64,000 nucleotides of DNA, taken from contig JANFOG010000004.1 of assembly GCA_024336345.1 (NCBI GenBank), positions 2,046,001-2,110,000 on the forward strand, given 5' to 3'. Below are positions 13,847 to 26,205 of the stretch, in pieces. The number at the start of each line of letters is the position of its first letter. Within the stretch, counting starts at the first letter, position 1. Position numbers and translations under genes: made by a program. Origin of the DNA: Mariannaea sp. PMI_226 (lineage: Eukaryota; Ascomycota; Sordariomycetes; Hypocreales; Nectriaceae). The notes under the pieces were generated by a model, which searched no databases, was not told the origin of the DNA, and saw only the letters and a list, made by a program, of their open reading frames with translations.

Positions 13847-13898
13847 GAGCGTGAGCATGAAAGCGTGAGAGAGCGTGAGAGAGCGTGAGCATGAGCGT
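13847..13898. repeat. Tandem repeat of a 10-nt unit GAGAGCGTGA
   Basis: Three to four imperfect copies of GAGAGCGTGA, with variants carrying GCATGA, lying between the MFS gene start and the 11 kb gap. Confidence 0.7.
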
Positions 13899-16734
13899 CA
13901 AGGTAAGGATGGAGATTCTGGTTCCATTCCAGAACAAGGCAGCCACTTGTTTACTGAGGTGTTGTCAGTGACAAGCACGAAAGTAGGGGAAAGGGTAAAA
14001 AAAAAATTAAAAAAAAATAATAAGCCGCCTACCGCTTGTTTGGTGTGTTCGAGGCGGTGAATGCTCAACAATGGTCCCCTGGCGCCTAGTTGCTTTATGG
14101 TGGTCACACGGAAACGGCCCCCGGATCACCTCAGCCTTTCAAAATGGACCAACTGGAAGGTGGCCCGTTGTGGGTGGACAGTACGACCTATCTTTACTTG
14201 ATACGAAGTGATCTCGTCGTCTACCTCTTTGTTGTATGTTGTAATCGTGGCTGTTAATAAAAAGCATAATAAGGCTACTGTGGTTGAAGCTGCCAACGGA
14301 ACTTCTCACCAATCGCACGGTGCATGGCACAGGGCGTGGGCGTGGCACCGACCGCCTCATTCACTTTTCACAGAGCGCGTACGACGTAATTAATAAGGTG
14401 ACGTCGATCTAGGGGAGGTGTGCTCGTCTAAGGAAGACCGGAACGAGTGGCCCAGTCGCATCTGATAGGAAGAAGCACTGCTGTCATCTCTTCTTCTCTT
14501 GTCATCTCCCTCATCCTGTCTCGTCTCCCCCGTCTCCCGTCTCCCGTCTTCTCTCCTTGTTTGACCTCGCCAGATTCCTTACAAAAAAAAAATGATCCCC
14601 GTCATCGGTTACATCCCGTTGTTCCCGATGCGGGAGGTTGCCTATTCTCCTGCAATGTGGCGGTGATGTAGGTTTGTCATCGATGGCCAACCTACTACTA
14701 CGTTATTAGACACCGGCTTCTGCATGCGAACCATATGCGGGCGGAGCCAGAAACAATGCCCTAGTGCCTAGCCACATGCCCATATTCCCCTTGACTGATA
14801 TTCACAAAGCGCTATGCCAGCGGATAGCCGTGATGCAACGAGGAGTCATACGGAACTCTACTGGCGATGAGGTTGCCAACACCCTTGGTGCCACTGCAGG
14901 CCGCCCTTACCGATAGTCTCGCAGTTTAGTTTCACAACACGCACCCTCGATTTTCTCTCAGCGCATTTGTATTCGTATGCACGTCGAGATGTACACCTCG
15001 GGGAGTCGTGGCACGAGACCTACAGTATAGTACAACGCTGTACGAAACTCGGGAAGCACGTTAGTGGAGCAGCATCTTTTCTTGACATGCCCGCATGATG
15101 TGGTGCGCGTCCAACAAATTGATTGATCTCGGCCCAGGTGCAACCGATTTCATACTTCGGTCGGCCGAAAGAGATTCATCTGGTCCGAGCTGCCCCTCCT
15201 GGGAATGGCTCTGCAAGAGACCCTTTTGAATATACTATGTAGATCGTTAGTGCGACTTCCCTTCTGAGCAGACTGACTATAAACATATTCAGTCTCATGG
15301 TGTTGCTGGCGGCACTGGCCCGCGGAACAAGGTGGGTTTAAACGGTTAACCCCCAACACATTGTGCCAGGATTCTTTGTAGGCGACTCCGTCGCACCTCA
15401 CTGTTAGCAGGCTCTCCGGCCGGCAATTCCCTTTTAAATCGAATCAATCAGGTCAAATTGGGCAACCGACAGAGACCAAAAGGAACATTGTCATAAGTCT
15501 AAAAAGGCTATCGAGGGAAAATGGAGCGTTCAGTCAATACAAGCAAACCAACCGCATCGAGGAAAGACCCGGAAAGAAAAGTGTTATGTACTTGAAGTGC
15601 CGCCATTCACCCGAGACCTTCAAGCAAAAAAAAAAAAAATGTACAGGGCCATACGTGCTCCTATTAGTCGAGATGGTGGGCCGAATATTAAATAGAGATC
15701 CCATTGGTTGGCATTTCTCGGTCAATAACTGACAAGACCACATGCGATACCGGTTGGACCACCCGCCCCGCGAAACACAAATGTCCATGATGATGGAGGC
15801 AGACGAGGGGCAGGTTTGAGTGGAAATGATGTTTCAATGACGCCAACATCCATCAGGGGGGTAGAAGCAATCACTGACGAGTGTGTCTTGTGTTGTCTTG
15901 TATTGTGTTGTCTTGTATTGCTTGTCGCAAGGAAACCCGAAACATTGTCACCGCCATGCTTTCCATTCACGATGCCGGACCCCTTCAACTGGCTCGAGGG
16001 GAGACGTGGAGCCAGTGGTGTCTGACGACCAGATGGTGCCAGACAAGAGGAGCTGAGACTGGCGGTGATGGGGACTTCTCTCTGGCGGTGATTGTTTCAA
16101 GCTAGGGCTCCAAACCGGGAAATTGGGCATTCACGAATTTATCCCACGCTGGCCTCCAGGGTCAAACCCGGCTCAATGCTGGAGACCCTGGAAGCGGCCC
16201 ACCCGCATCCAATCCGCTGGGCCAGAGAGTGCCGAAGGGCTGCAACTCCACCAGATGCAAACTAAAGTGAGCGTCGCCGTTCCCCTAATAAAATAGGTAA
16301 TTAGCGTTGGAATCAGCCCTTGCGGCCCAAGGTCACAACTCCAAGAAATGGGGTCGTGGCAAGCATCGCGACGATCCTTGCTGAGGGCCTTTTTTTTTTC
16401 TTTTCTTCTTGCGACTCCCGCTCGGTGTAATGGTAGTTTGGTGGGGGATATAGTAGAGTAAGGTAGGTGGCTACAATGGACGGTGCAATACTGTCCATTG
16501 TGTTCCAGACACCAATGTCTGACCCATTCCAATGCTTCGGAAACCGCCAAGAGTACACTCGCTTACGACACCAGGCTTACACTATAGGGGATATCAGTCT
16601 TGATTGTTCACATCCTTGTCATCTATGGCTTGGTCGTCAAAAGAGCACAAGACAGAGGGGAACACGTTGTTGTACTGCAATATACATACTAATCTCATAT
16701 CGCCCCCCCCCTCGCATACACACACAAACACACA

Positions 16735-16756
16735 CTCTCTCTCTCTCTCTCTCTCT
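16735..16756. repeat. (CT)11 microsatellite
   Basis: Eleven perfect CT units preceded by a CA-rich run (CACACAAACACACA). Confidence 0.9.
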
Positions 16757-17719
16757 TACCCATACACATACCACCCTCCGTGCCAGAAACTGGGAAGTTG
16801 TTAATGTACGCATGTCGTGCAGCAGGTACTTTGTTCAGCCCTCATTTGAATCCCGACGACGTGGACACCCAAGGCGCTTGCCGAAGCGGCGCCAGATCTG
16901 CCTTGTCGTCTAATACGTATGCAGCAAACCCGTCATCGGTGAAGCCCAAGGTGCCAACGGCGCTGGATTGTGTGCATTTGCCTCCGGACCGAAGCCGATG
17001 CTCCCAATAGGACCACAAGTCAAAAAGCTCACCGCCAGCCGAACGGGACGCCAATTTCTTAGCAGTCGCGTCAGGGATGACGCCGCAGCTCAACCAGAAG
17101 GCGTTTGTCGTCATTTGAATGACTAGGGCCCTTCGTATTGTCCAATGACCTTCGCTTATCCTTAAGCCCCATCCCCCGGAAGCCTCATCCTGGCTTCCGG
17201 CCCTTGTGGAGTGGAGAGGCTTCGTTTCTTGTCTTGGAAAATTGGGAAGACGTCGCATGGCGCCCCACCACAGGGGAACAGCCGAGTGGGTGGTGGGAGG
17301 CTCGGGGAGAGGGCCCAGGGGCAAAGTGGATGGCGGGCAAGTGTCCCGGCGGACTGGGTTGATCTGATTGCGTCCCGTCAGCATGGGCTCTGAAGGATGG
17401 ATGCGGTACAGCTGCTAAGGTTGTCAAAAAAGCAAACATGGATCATCAAAGACAGGTCCGCCCAATCCCCTCTCTCTCCACCCCCCGCCTAAAAAAAAAT
17501 TTGGGAAAAAAAAAAAAAGGAAATAAAAAAAGAGGGCAAAGAAGAAACACGTACAATAATAATAGTAATGGAAATAAGCAAGTTTGAAGGGAGCAGATGA
17601 CAACGTTCAGTAAGCGGCTCAACACGAACACGAACCTACATGACCGATGTGAGATGCGAGATGTGAGGGATAATAACAAAACTGAGCATCGACGCAGCGC
17701 TACGTAGGTAGGTACGGTT

Positions 17720-17742
17720 ACCAGCACCAGCACCAGCACCAA
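17720..17742. repeat. ACCAGC tandem repeat
   Basis: Nearly four copies of a CCAGCA hexamer. Confidence 0.7.
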
Positions 17743-18595
17743 CTTGAGGGTCCGGACCACGGCAGCGCATATCTCGGATGATTCAAACTCGACAGCCATG
17801 GCAGTGACAGCGGAATGCCGCTTCTGTGGTTGACTGTGCGCTACAAGCTGGGCCCTCACACGCACGTCCGGGAGACGTCTAAAAGGTGTGCAAATTGAGA
17901 GGGTCCATTCATCATCTCGTGTTAATTGCCAAAGCCCCGCTAGCTCTCGGCGTACACCGTCGACCACCACGCACGCGCCAGTACGACGACTGTGTGTAGG
18001 AGGGAGGGGGGCGGGATACCGTGTTGGCATGGGATTTGGCAGCAAAGTATCGAGCGTCAAAGTGTCAAGATCCTTTCAACGTTAATGGGTTGTCTCGTTG
18101 CCAAAAACTGAGCCAGCGAACTGCATTCCAGCTCCGGAAATTTCAAGGCTGGCTTCGAGTTTGTTTCCAGCAGCGACGGGACCTGTTGGTCCTATGTAGA
18201 TGCTCGGCTCACCGAGGCGCCCCCGCGAGTGGACGGCCGTTATTTCTTGACAAAAGGTGTTGTTAATCAGTCCAAGGACTCGACAAGGGTTGTCAGACTG
18301 ACCGCTGGTCGCCCCCAGTTTTCTGTTTGGATTCTCGAAGGCTTCGAAAAAGGGGCATGGGTGGTTGGAAAGGTGGAGAAGCCCCGATTAAGAGTGAAGT
18401 GGAGGGAGGGTGACCAGGTTTTGCCAGCAGGGAGGGGTATGGGGGAAGGGGGGGTCGGGGTATGAACCGCGCCATGGATGCTGCTAAGTAGCCAGCAAGT
18501 ACAGGAAGTGTACTGTAGACTGAGCGACGGGGTAAAGTAATGGGGGAGGCTCGCATTGCACACATTGTCGTTGCCGTTGTCATGGTTGTGTTGTT

Positions 18596-18640
18596 GTCGC
18601 TGCCGCTGCCGCTGCCGCTGTCGCTATCGTTGTAACTGTG
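18596..18640. repeat. GCTGCC/GCT trinucleotide-type repeat
   Basis: A run of GCTGCC units grading into GTCGCT and ATCGTT variants. It is non-coding here as far as I can see. Confidence 0.6.
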
Positions 18641-21600
18641 TCGCTGCCAGCACTGTCACTCTTGCTGTATGCTGTTGCTGGGTTTCCCCTTTTCGCTCAA
18701 AGCTCAGCCCAGTCTTGCAGGGGCCTGTTGGGATCCCATGATTTCCAGCAATTTTTCCATCACGGGGATTGTGCTTCGTCCTTCCGGGCGAATTGGACAA
18801 TTGATCTCATCAGGTCCCTTGTCAAGCTTTGTCGGTACCCTTGGTTCATAACGTACTGTTGATCACGAAGGCTTCAATAATACTAAAGTATGTACTACTA
18901 TTTAGCTACCCTGTGAAGAACTCAGATGGATTAATTAAATTTCCACATTTTGTGGGATCAAACTTTTGATACGAGTTCACATTGCTACGAACAACTTGTC
19001 CATCTATGTGCTTATTAGTATGGCAATGTAGGGGGGACAAGCTAAGGCTATCTCATCCTCATTTTTTTTTCGATATTGTGTATTGCGCTCACCTGGGTTG
19101 TTGCTCCTTGAGCGTGCAAACTACAGCACAGTATGACGTCCTATTTCTAGGGCCTCGTTTTGACACATCACTGACGCACTTCCCGGATATCGTCTCACCC
19201 CCCCTTGCGCCATGAAAAGGATGCGAGGGTATGGTTTTCCTGCGTTACCTTGCACTCTGGTAAGTCAATCCCTCTGAAACTGAAACCTCTTTTTTCCTTC
19301 TTTTTCTGGGGGCGTCAACGCCACCAGCGCTCGGTTCCGCAGCTGCATCCGGCTGATTGAACATCCATTAATATTAACTACCTAGGCACGAAATCGTGAT
19401 TACAATGACAAACTTCAATGCAAAAAAAAACAAGCGGCACTGCCCCATAACTAGATCGCAGAGATCACTCTTGCTTCACTATCTTTGAGCTTTGATCCCC
19501 ACTTGGACGGTTTTGCGACTTGGATTTACTTCAATCTTGATCTCACATCGCTAAGAACAAGGGCTGATCTAGATCATCCGGTGTCTCGGTTGTTCGTTCC
19601 TTTGCGCTAGAGAAGCCGCGCCGCCATCACGTCACCAAGACCAGCCAGGCACATTGATCATGCCCATCTTATCTCGCGGTTTCATAACCTTGCGTGTTGC
19701 GAGAATATGTCTATTTCATTTTGTATGAATCAACACGTCTGATTTCCGTTGTCCGTAAGCAAAACGCAACCTAAATCCACTGAGCTTCGTAGGTCATGGG
19801 CTAACATCCTTCTGCCCGTTCCCTCGTTCCACCTACCTGGATGCTCCTTTCGTGTTTACGCTCTGTCGATCTGGGTTGTTGTCAAAGAGGGCTGTGATTC
19901 CCAGTTTCATCAAAAAAGGGGGGGAGATACAACACTTCATTGCATCCTCAGCCAAACAGAATATTTGGCAGACGGCGCACGACAGGGATCAGACGTAGCC
20001 AGTTGATCTTCAAACTTGTCGCGCCGAATACAGTAATCAAGTACACGGCCAACCGGTGATAGCAGGGTTTCTGTATCCTCACCGACCACCCAGTCCAAGT
20101 TGCTTCGATATGACTTGATACTGAAGCCTGTACATGTCCTGGAAAGGGGCACAGAACTGAGCTCTCAATCCTGGCCGTCTGTGCACCATTGACGACGGCC
20201 AATTGTGACTTTGGATGCTTGTGCTGTTAGCAAGCCAAGCAATTATGCTCTCGCTTTCGCCTTAGCAAATTGGCTTCCGGGTTGATCCGCAGTGGCTTGA
20301 TGCACTCTTGGGTTACGTCTTTTCACCGTCATTCAGAGCAAAGAGATTGTGTGCTCGTGTCAATTAAAGGGTGTGTACAAGTGATCAAGAGGGGATATCC
20401 CTTGAAAAAAAAACATGTTCCTTGCTTGAAGCGACGTAACACAAGAAACACCAACACGCGATTCCAGGCATCCTTATCATCCAAACGGCATCCGAGCCTG
20501 TTGTGGGGTACGGACTGCGCTGCAGCTTACCATTCTCCCTCCCGACCCCAGCTTCTCGGAAGTCTTGTGTGCGAGGGTTGGTGGTACAAGCCAGACATCT
20601 AGAGCAATCACTCAGCCCTTTCGGCTCTTCGCCGTCTCACCTGTTCCCAACACCTTGCCTCGCATAGCATACAAGGACAGGATTGAAAGATGGTTCGATA
20701 CAAGCCCAGCCTCGATTTCGGGGTGATGCGCAGGAAGTTGAACCGGTGTGCATGTGGTGACGCAAGGCTTGTTGACCATCACACACAGTCCATGTCACAA
20801 TGCAGGTGGGCGTTAAGAGATCGAAAGGGTGTAGGGTTAGCCAAGCCTCCCTACTATCTATCGGGGTTCTCATGCGAGTTATGGACAGGCAACAGGTACA
20901 AGGCACACTCCATTTCTGGTTACACCAATAGCAGCTATTTATCTCGTCCAAATGCTCCGAGATTCAAAAAAAGGCATGAGGATTTATTCCTGGTATAGCT
21001 GGATGTGCACCGAGACAACGAAAAGGCTCGCGAGGGCAAGGATGCAGCACGGCGGGGTGGTGGCTTGGTCGTAAGGCAACAAACGGTCAAGACCGCAATG
21101 GCTTACCATTGCCTGCGTGACACAACATGAAAGCTGAAACTACAATCCTGTAAACCTGACTATGCGAGGGGGCTCATGGGCTTCCAATCGAGCAGGAGAG
21201 AGCCATGCTGATTTGAAATAGACCCATGAAGTTTGGAAATCTCACCCCGCTGCTTCCGGGTCTATTGATAGATTTTCGGACATCTAACCCTTGTTTGAGT
21301 CACAAACACCGAAGCAGGAACATCTTACGGAATTGCAGGCTGGGCCACCTGCTTCAACTGTTGTAGGATGGATACGCCTCGCGAGGCAAAAGCCGGAGCC
21401 AAATTTTCCTATCCCGTCGACTTGCAGCGAACTCGACCAATCATAGAAAGTCCTCCGGTGCGTTGACCACAGCTCCCATGACGACATCCTGGCCTTATAT
21501 TGGAGTTCTTCATGAAGCTCAGTGCCCAAATGACCCCATGCCTCTTGTCAGCTACGGCTTGCCATGGAGGAGGTCTGATACCTTCCGATCAGAGAAAATA

Positions 21601-23262
21601 GGTAGCATTATTGGTCGCAATGGGATGGCCTATTTCGAGGGAAGGATTGGATCCTAGCTCCGTACCATTCAGGTTGCTGGCGCGATCATGGGGTATCGCG
21701 AGACATGTCAACTAGTTTTCGATATCGTATGTTGCAGAGTGTTTCAATATCCGTGACGTGGGTTATAGTCTAGATATCTAAATCTGCTTGATCATTATAT
21801 CCTGTTTTCTTTCTTTTTTTCTTTTTTTTTTGTTGGTGAAGACGCCGCTTCCTGGGGTTCCTGTGGAGATCTCAAGAGGTGTGTTGGTTGCTGGGGGGTT
21901 GTTCACCCTTTTGGACGCTCTGACATTGGCTATCCAAGGAATGGTTCAGCTGTGCTCGAACAAATACGTGGACAACCCTGTATTTGGCTTGTACAAAAAT
22001 CCCACGAGTATGAATAACCCCAGTAAGTTGGTGCTCTTTGCTGTGCCGCAACTGCGCTGCACAATCGCAAGATTAATTAGGTGAGATACCGACATGAGAC
22101 CCCGTCCAATGGGTCGGGAATTGCATGGTTATTGAAGCAGAATACGCAGAAATACATAGACCTCATCGGGTTTAACATGTCTGACCACTGACTTCCAAGT
22201 CAGTTACGATCTCGCACGGCTCAAGTGAGACCAACTATATCCACATCGTTCTATGAGGCTTGTGATAGACACTTGTCTGAGCGCTCCGGATGGTCTGAAT
22301 ATGATCCGGGCCATTAGTGCCGCCTACTTGATTCAGGGTCAAACTCCCAGTGAGGCTTCATCTGACTCAGAAAGTCACCACAATGACGTTAATACCGGAG
22401 AGATGTGTACAGACTCAATGGGATGTCGTGGAGGGCTTACTCCCATGCCAACCCCCCCGGGAGAAAGATCCCAGTACCCCTGTTGGCTCATCTCTGAACT
22501 CTGACCGCATGGAACTAAGCCTTTGTGTAACACGAACCTGCATGGGGTAGGTATGTGAGGTGTGCAGAGAAAACAAATAAGAATGCGGCGAGAATGGTGA
22601 GGCTTGGTCTCCTCATGACAAGGACTCATGCGGGAGGCCGTAAATTGATATCCTACAGCCCCGGCTCCCGACAAGGAGCGCCAGGTTTAGGCATTGGCTG
22701 TACTGCATACATGAGATAGTCTCGTATTTGCACTCGAGGGAAACGAACTTTGGACAGAAATGACTTTGGTTGAGGGTTTCGTGGTTTACTGAACGGCAAT
22801 GATAGCACCAGATATGGGTATTGACAACTTTGCCGATGCTCCTGGATACTTCTTGCCTCTCCACATAAAATGACGGGTCATGACACACAACCACATAAGG
22901 CACTTTAGATAGTACTATTATGTATGTATGGCTGCTTCTCAGTTGTCGGTGAAGCACGGTCAGTGACAGTGCACGGAGTCGGTGCATTGACCGAGCTTCG
23001 CACTGTCCGGGCCGGGCCCACACCCCACCCGGGCGAGATATCCATTACACCAGGCATCAGTCCTGGCTCGAGCTCGAGCATGCTGGACCAACCTGGCTTG
23101 AAGCCTTCACCATCCAAGCAGAGTCAGGTGTCTCAAGCCTCAGCGGAGAAAAAACTCGACCAACGCACCCCCCCTTTCCTCGAATCCTCCATTCCGAACA
23201 CGACATAGCCAATTCTTTTCCGACAAGCCCCGCGGGCCAGACCCTTTGGAACGACCTTCACA

Positions 23263-23999
23263 ATGGCTGGCAAGAAGGGAGGCGAGAACTCCAAGAAGGC
23301 CATGGGCAACGCTCGCAAGGCGGAGGCGGCCGCCCAGAAGGCCGCTGCCGATGGCGCCCGCAAAGAAGCTGCTGAGGACGAAAAGTGGTCCAAGGGTGCC
23401 AAGAATAACTCGAAGAAGTGAGCGATCACCCTGCGCTGGCTCTGCGCCCATATTGCGCAACTCGCATGCATGATGCACGGAACTTACTGACCCTGGGTAG
23501 GGAGGCCGAAGAAGCCAAGAGAGCTGAGGCCGCCAGGAAGAAGGCAGAGAAGGACGCTCTCATGGCAGAGGATGAGGCGAGTACCCCAGGCAAGGTCAAG
23601 AAGTCCAAGGCACCAGTCAAGAAGTCGCGTGGCCTCGACCTCTCCCAGCTCGATGGCGACAAACCCACAGCCCTCAGCGCATCTGGTATCGACAACGCTC
23701 TAGATGCCCTATCACTCACGCAAGGGGGTGATGATGGCAAGATCGATAGACATCCTGAGAGACGATTCCCTGCTGCTTTGGCCAAGTATGAGGAGCGCCG
23801 CCTCCAGGAGATGAAGGCGGATGGTAGTGGGATTGGTCTACGCATGGAGCAGCGCAAGCAGAGAATTCGCAAGGAGTTTGAGAAGCATCCCGACAATCCT
23901 TTCAACCAGCTGACGGCGCAATACAACGCCACAAGGGAAGATATTCAGGTGATCAAGGACCAAGACAAGGCCAAGATTGAGAAGCGCCTCGGGAACTAG
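23263..23999 (+). CDS. CCDC124/Oxs1-like ribosome-associated coiled-coil protein
   Basis: Two exons, 23263-23417 and 23501-23999; 217 aa, close to the size of human CCDC124. The N-terminus MAGKKGGENSKKAMGNARKA is the conserved Lys-rich start of the CCDC124/Lso2 family. A long Lys/Ala/Glu coiled coil continues across the intron (KNNSKK, then EAEEAKRAEAARKKAEKDAL). The C-terminal domain holds HPERRFPAALAKYEERRLQEM and KHPDNPFNQLTAQYN, typical of the family (Pfam DUF1014/CCDC124). Family members bind ribosomes and help translation resume after starvation (yeast Lso2, human CCDC124); S. pombe Oxs1 is also reported as an oxidative-stress cofactor. The ATG lies in a good context (ACAATGGCT). The next gene on the same strand begins 390 bp downstream. 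Confidence 0.93.
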
Positions 24000-24389
24000 A
24001 GATTGTGATGAGTTCAATGAATTATAGCAGAGATCTGGATGAATAGGAGTAAAATAAAATGACAGTGATCCGAAATGTTTATGGATGGGAGACTATGGGG
24101 TAATTTCAATACGACTAGTCATGCCTAGCAACGATTATATATATATATATATGATTCCTCCTCATCGTCCTTCAACTTCTTATGTCGCGGGTCGGTCCTG
24201 GCCCCGCGATTGCAACCCCGCCATCGGCATTTACAGGCACGTCTTCTGTCCGGCAGAATTCCAGACCGCCTCCCTCACCGCCCAATCGTGTCTGTGCCAT
24301 CTCATTCCGACCAGGAGGAAGCTATCGCCAATATATCCTTCACTTTCTATCTCGCACTTGCGCTCCTGAAGTGGCTTGACTGAAGCAGA
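24000..24389. other. Intergenic region between CCDC124-like and FTS-like genes
   Basis: Holds the 3' UTR of the upstream gene and the promoter of the next. An (AT)n run lies at about 24136-24152. Nothing else was recognised. Confidence 0.5.
24136..24152. repeat. (AT)n microsatellite
   Basis: Eight TA units in the intergenic spacer. Confidence 0.8.
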
Positions 24390-25493
24390 ATGTCCTCTTT
24401 GAAGACGGAAACACTGCCGTCTCTCCGCAGGCAACAACTGCTCTCTGAATTGTCCGTACCAGTCTGCCTTTTCCCTCATCGTTTTTGCAACCGCAACTTG
24501 GCTAATTAGACGACTAGTGCCGGGCTCAAGCAGGCTTGCCCCGAGGGAGTTTTCGTCAGTCTGACCCCAGGAGACCCTACATTGTGGACGGGTGTTATTT
24601 TCGTTCGAAAAGGTGGGTACAACGATACCGCCTGGACTCCCTAAACTCGACATTGACATAGCTCTTAGGTCCCTACTCTCCTGCGGTTCTTCGGTTCCAA
24701 ATGTCCTTCCCCGATACTTACCCTTCATTCCCACCGCTTGTCACATTCTCTACCGACTTGTTTCATCCTCTTCTCACGCCCTTGACGACGTATATGTACT
24801 CGGCCGACATCCAAGACAGCGACACCGTGAGTGCGTCTGATCAAGAGATCCTCCCCCCTGGCGGGTTTAGCCTGCGTCATGGGTTTCCGCACTGGTTTGG
24901 GCGAGGGAGGCAGGTGAACAGACAATCTACCAGCCAGCAAAGCACGGTCTCAGCCCCCGGCCAGGGCGTTGGTAGTAACCTAAGCACACCCGCATCGAAA
25001 GCATCGTCCGGGCTAGATGTACCGACCTATGCGCAAGCAAGCAAAAATGGGGTTTCGACATACGAAATTTTGCGGTATATTAGAAGTGTGTTCGACGACG
25101 AAGAAGTTCTGGATTCTGTTCCTGCAGGAGCAGCAGGTAACCCTGGAGCTTGGCATGCCTGGCGAACCCATCGCCGGTCAACGGGGAAGCTCCAAGAAGG
25201 GACAATAATAGAGAACTCCCCCAAAACGGATATAGACGATATGAGAAGCTCCGAAAGTGCTTCCGATACTGGTAGAAAATCTCAGCAGTCCGGCGTCAGA
25301 CCCCCCTCGGAGTGGGATTGGGATGGTGTGTGGGAGGATCGAGTGAAGAAAGGAATTGCAGCAAGTCTTTCAGAACCTGTTCTCTACGGTGCCGCCAATA
25401 CTCCTGATGATCTTGTAAGTCAATTCCGTTGGATTGTTTTCACAAGGCATACTCTTACAGCTTCTAGCTATGCTTCCTACCAATGGAAGATAA
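24390..25493 (+). CDS. FTS/AKTIP-like ubiquitin-conjugating E2 variant (no catalytic Cys)
   Basis: Four exons: 24390-24451, 24518-24612, 24669-25414 and 25461-25493; 311 aa. The UBC fold occupies about residues 15-120: LLSEF, CPEGVFV, then LWTGVIFVRKGPYSPAVLRF, then MSFPDTYPSFPPLVTF, then FHPLLTP. This follows human AKTIP/FTS (LLAEF..., WFGVIFIRHG..., FHPLVDP) element by element. The E2 catalytic Cys expected shortly after the HP motif is absent, as in AKTIP. The second half is Ser/Gln-rich and probably disordered, with a short conserved-looking tail (LLAMLPTNGR) in exon 4. AKTIP homologues act in the FTS-Hook-FHIP complex that links early endosomes to dynein (HookA complex in Aspergillus). 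Intron 1 needs the weak donor GTCCGT. An alternative GTACCA donor with the AATTAG acceptor would also keep the frame but would lose the conserved EF. Confidence 0.85.
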
Positions 25494-26205
25494 TGACATA
25501 GAATCAGTACAGGAGAATATCCGTCGCGCTCTGGGGAATGCAGCCTGACCTTTTGGACTTAGAGAGCAGCCGCATTTGTAATTACAGACGCAAGGCCTTC
25601 TCACCGTCTATCAACAAATGTAGGCACCGCTTTCAAGGAGGTATTTGGGCTGGCCTGAATATAACCTGTCTTGGTTGATGCTCCCTTCCCATTTTTGTAC
25701 TTGCCAGTTTGACTTACGCTGAGTTTATCCGAGCGATCCTTTGCAGAAAGAGCACCCCTAATACCCATTAACTAAGATCTTGCCTTCTCCCTCTGTAGTC
25801 AATAAATCATTTGATTCTCTTGCCTATCAAATCCGGTGCAGTTTCACATTCCTTGACCACCGTCCCATTCCAAGATTATCCCAAGACACAAAACTACAGA
25901 ACCGATAATAACAAGACCTATCACTTTCTCTTAGCACACCACCTTGCGGTGGTGGTTTGAATTGCCCATGTATTGCTGTCTTGCTATAGTCTCTTCTAGT
26001 TGTTACATACCTAATGAATTAGGTCATCCAGCACTATCCTCAGTTCCTTTACGCCCAAACTCTCAAACCAGGGCCAGCCGTTTTATCCGAAACCCCTGAA
26101 GCTTCTTGAAGGAGTCTAACTCTAGTCAGCCACAATAGCACCTCTTATTCGGTCACATGAACTCACTTAACACGACCTTGGGAGCGACCACTACTGCCTT
26201 TCGAC
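25494..26205. other. Intergenic region, no gene seen
   Basis: No supported frame. A short perfect hairpin (CCACC TTGC GGTGG core) lies near 25940; its role is unknown. Confidence 0.4.

Larger units (their letters stand above)
12285..23262. other. Gene-free stretch of 11 kb
   Basis: Both strands were read for domain-bearing frames and for splice-joinable pieces, and none was convincing. The longest frames (minus 17446-18060, minus 16842-17384) are low-complexity or have no recognisable content. The stretch holds simple repeats at 13651-13680, 13847-13898, 16735-16756, 17720-17742 and 18596-18640, plus many short A or T runs. Its left 1 kb is the likely promoter of the MFS gene and its right end that of the gene at 23263. 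No transposase, reverse transcriptase or tRNA was seen. An 11 kb gap next to intervals of 0.3-0.7 kb elsewhere in the window is notable. Confidence 0.5.

Noticed and set aside
16842..17384. 180-codon minus-strand open frame
   Set aside because: No recognisable motif, composition like non-coding GC-rich DNA, no splice partner.
17446..18060. 204-codon minus-strand open frame in the 11 kb gap
   Set aside because: Second half is Leu/Phe low-complexity made by A-rich DNA on the other strand; no domain and no partner exon.
20690..20710. GGTTCGATAC-like T-loop suggesting a tRNA
   Set aside because: No matching A box or acceptor stem could be folded around it.
21788..22084. 98-codon plus frame with a hydrophobic stretch (GVLVAGGLFTLLDALTLAIQ)
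   Set aside because: Looks membrane-like, but I could not extend it by splicing in either direction and know no family with it.
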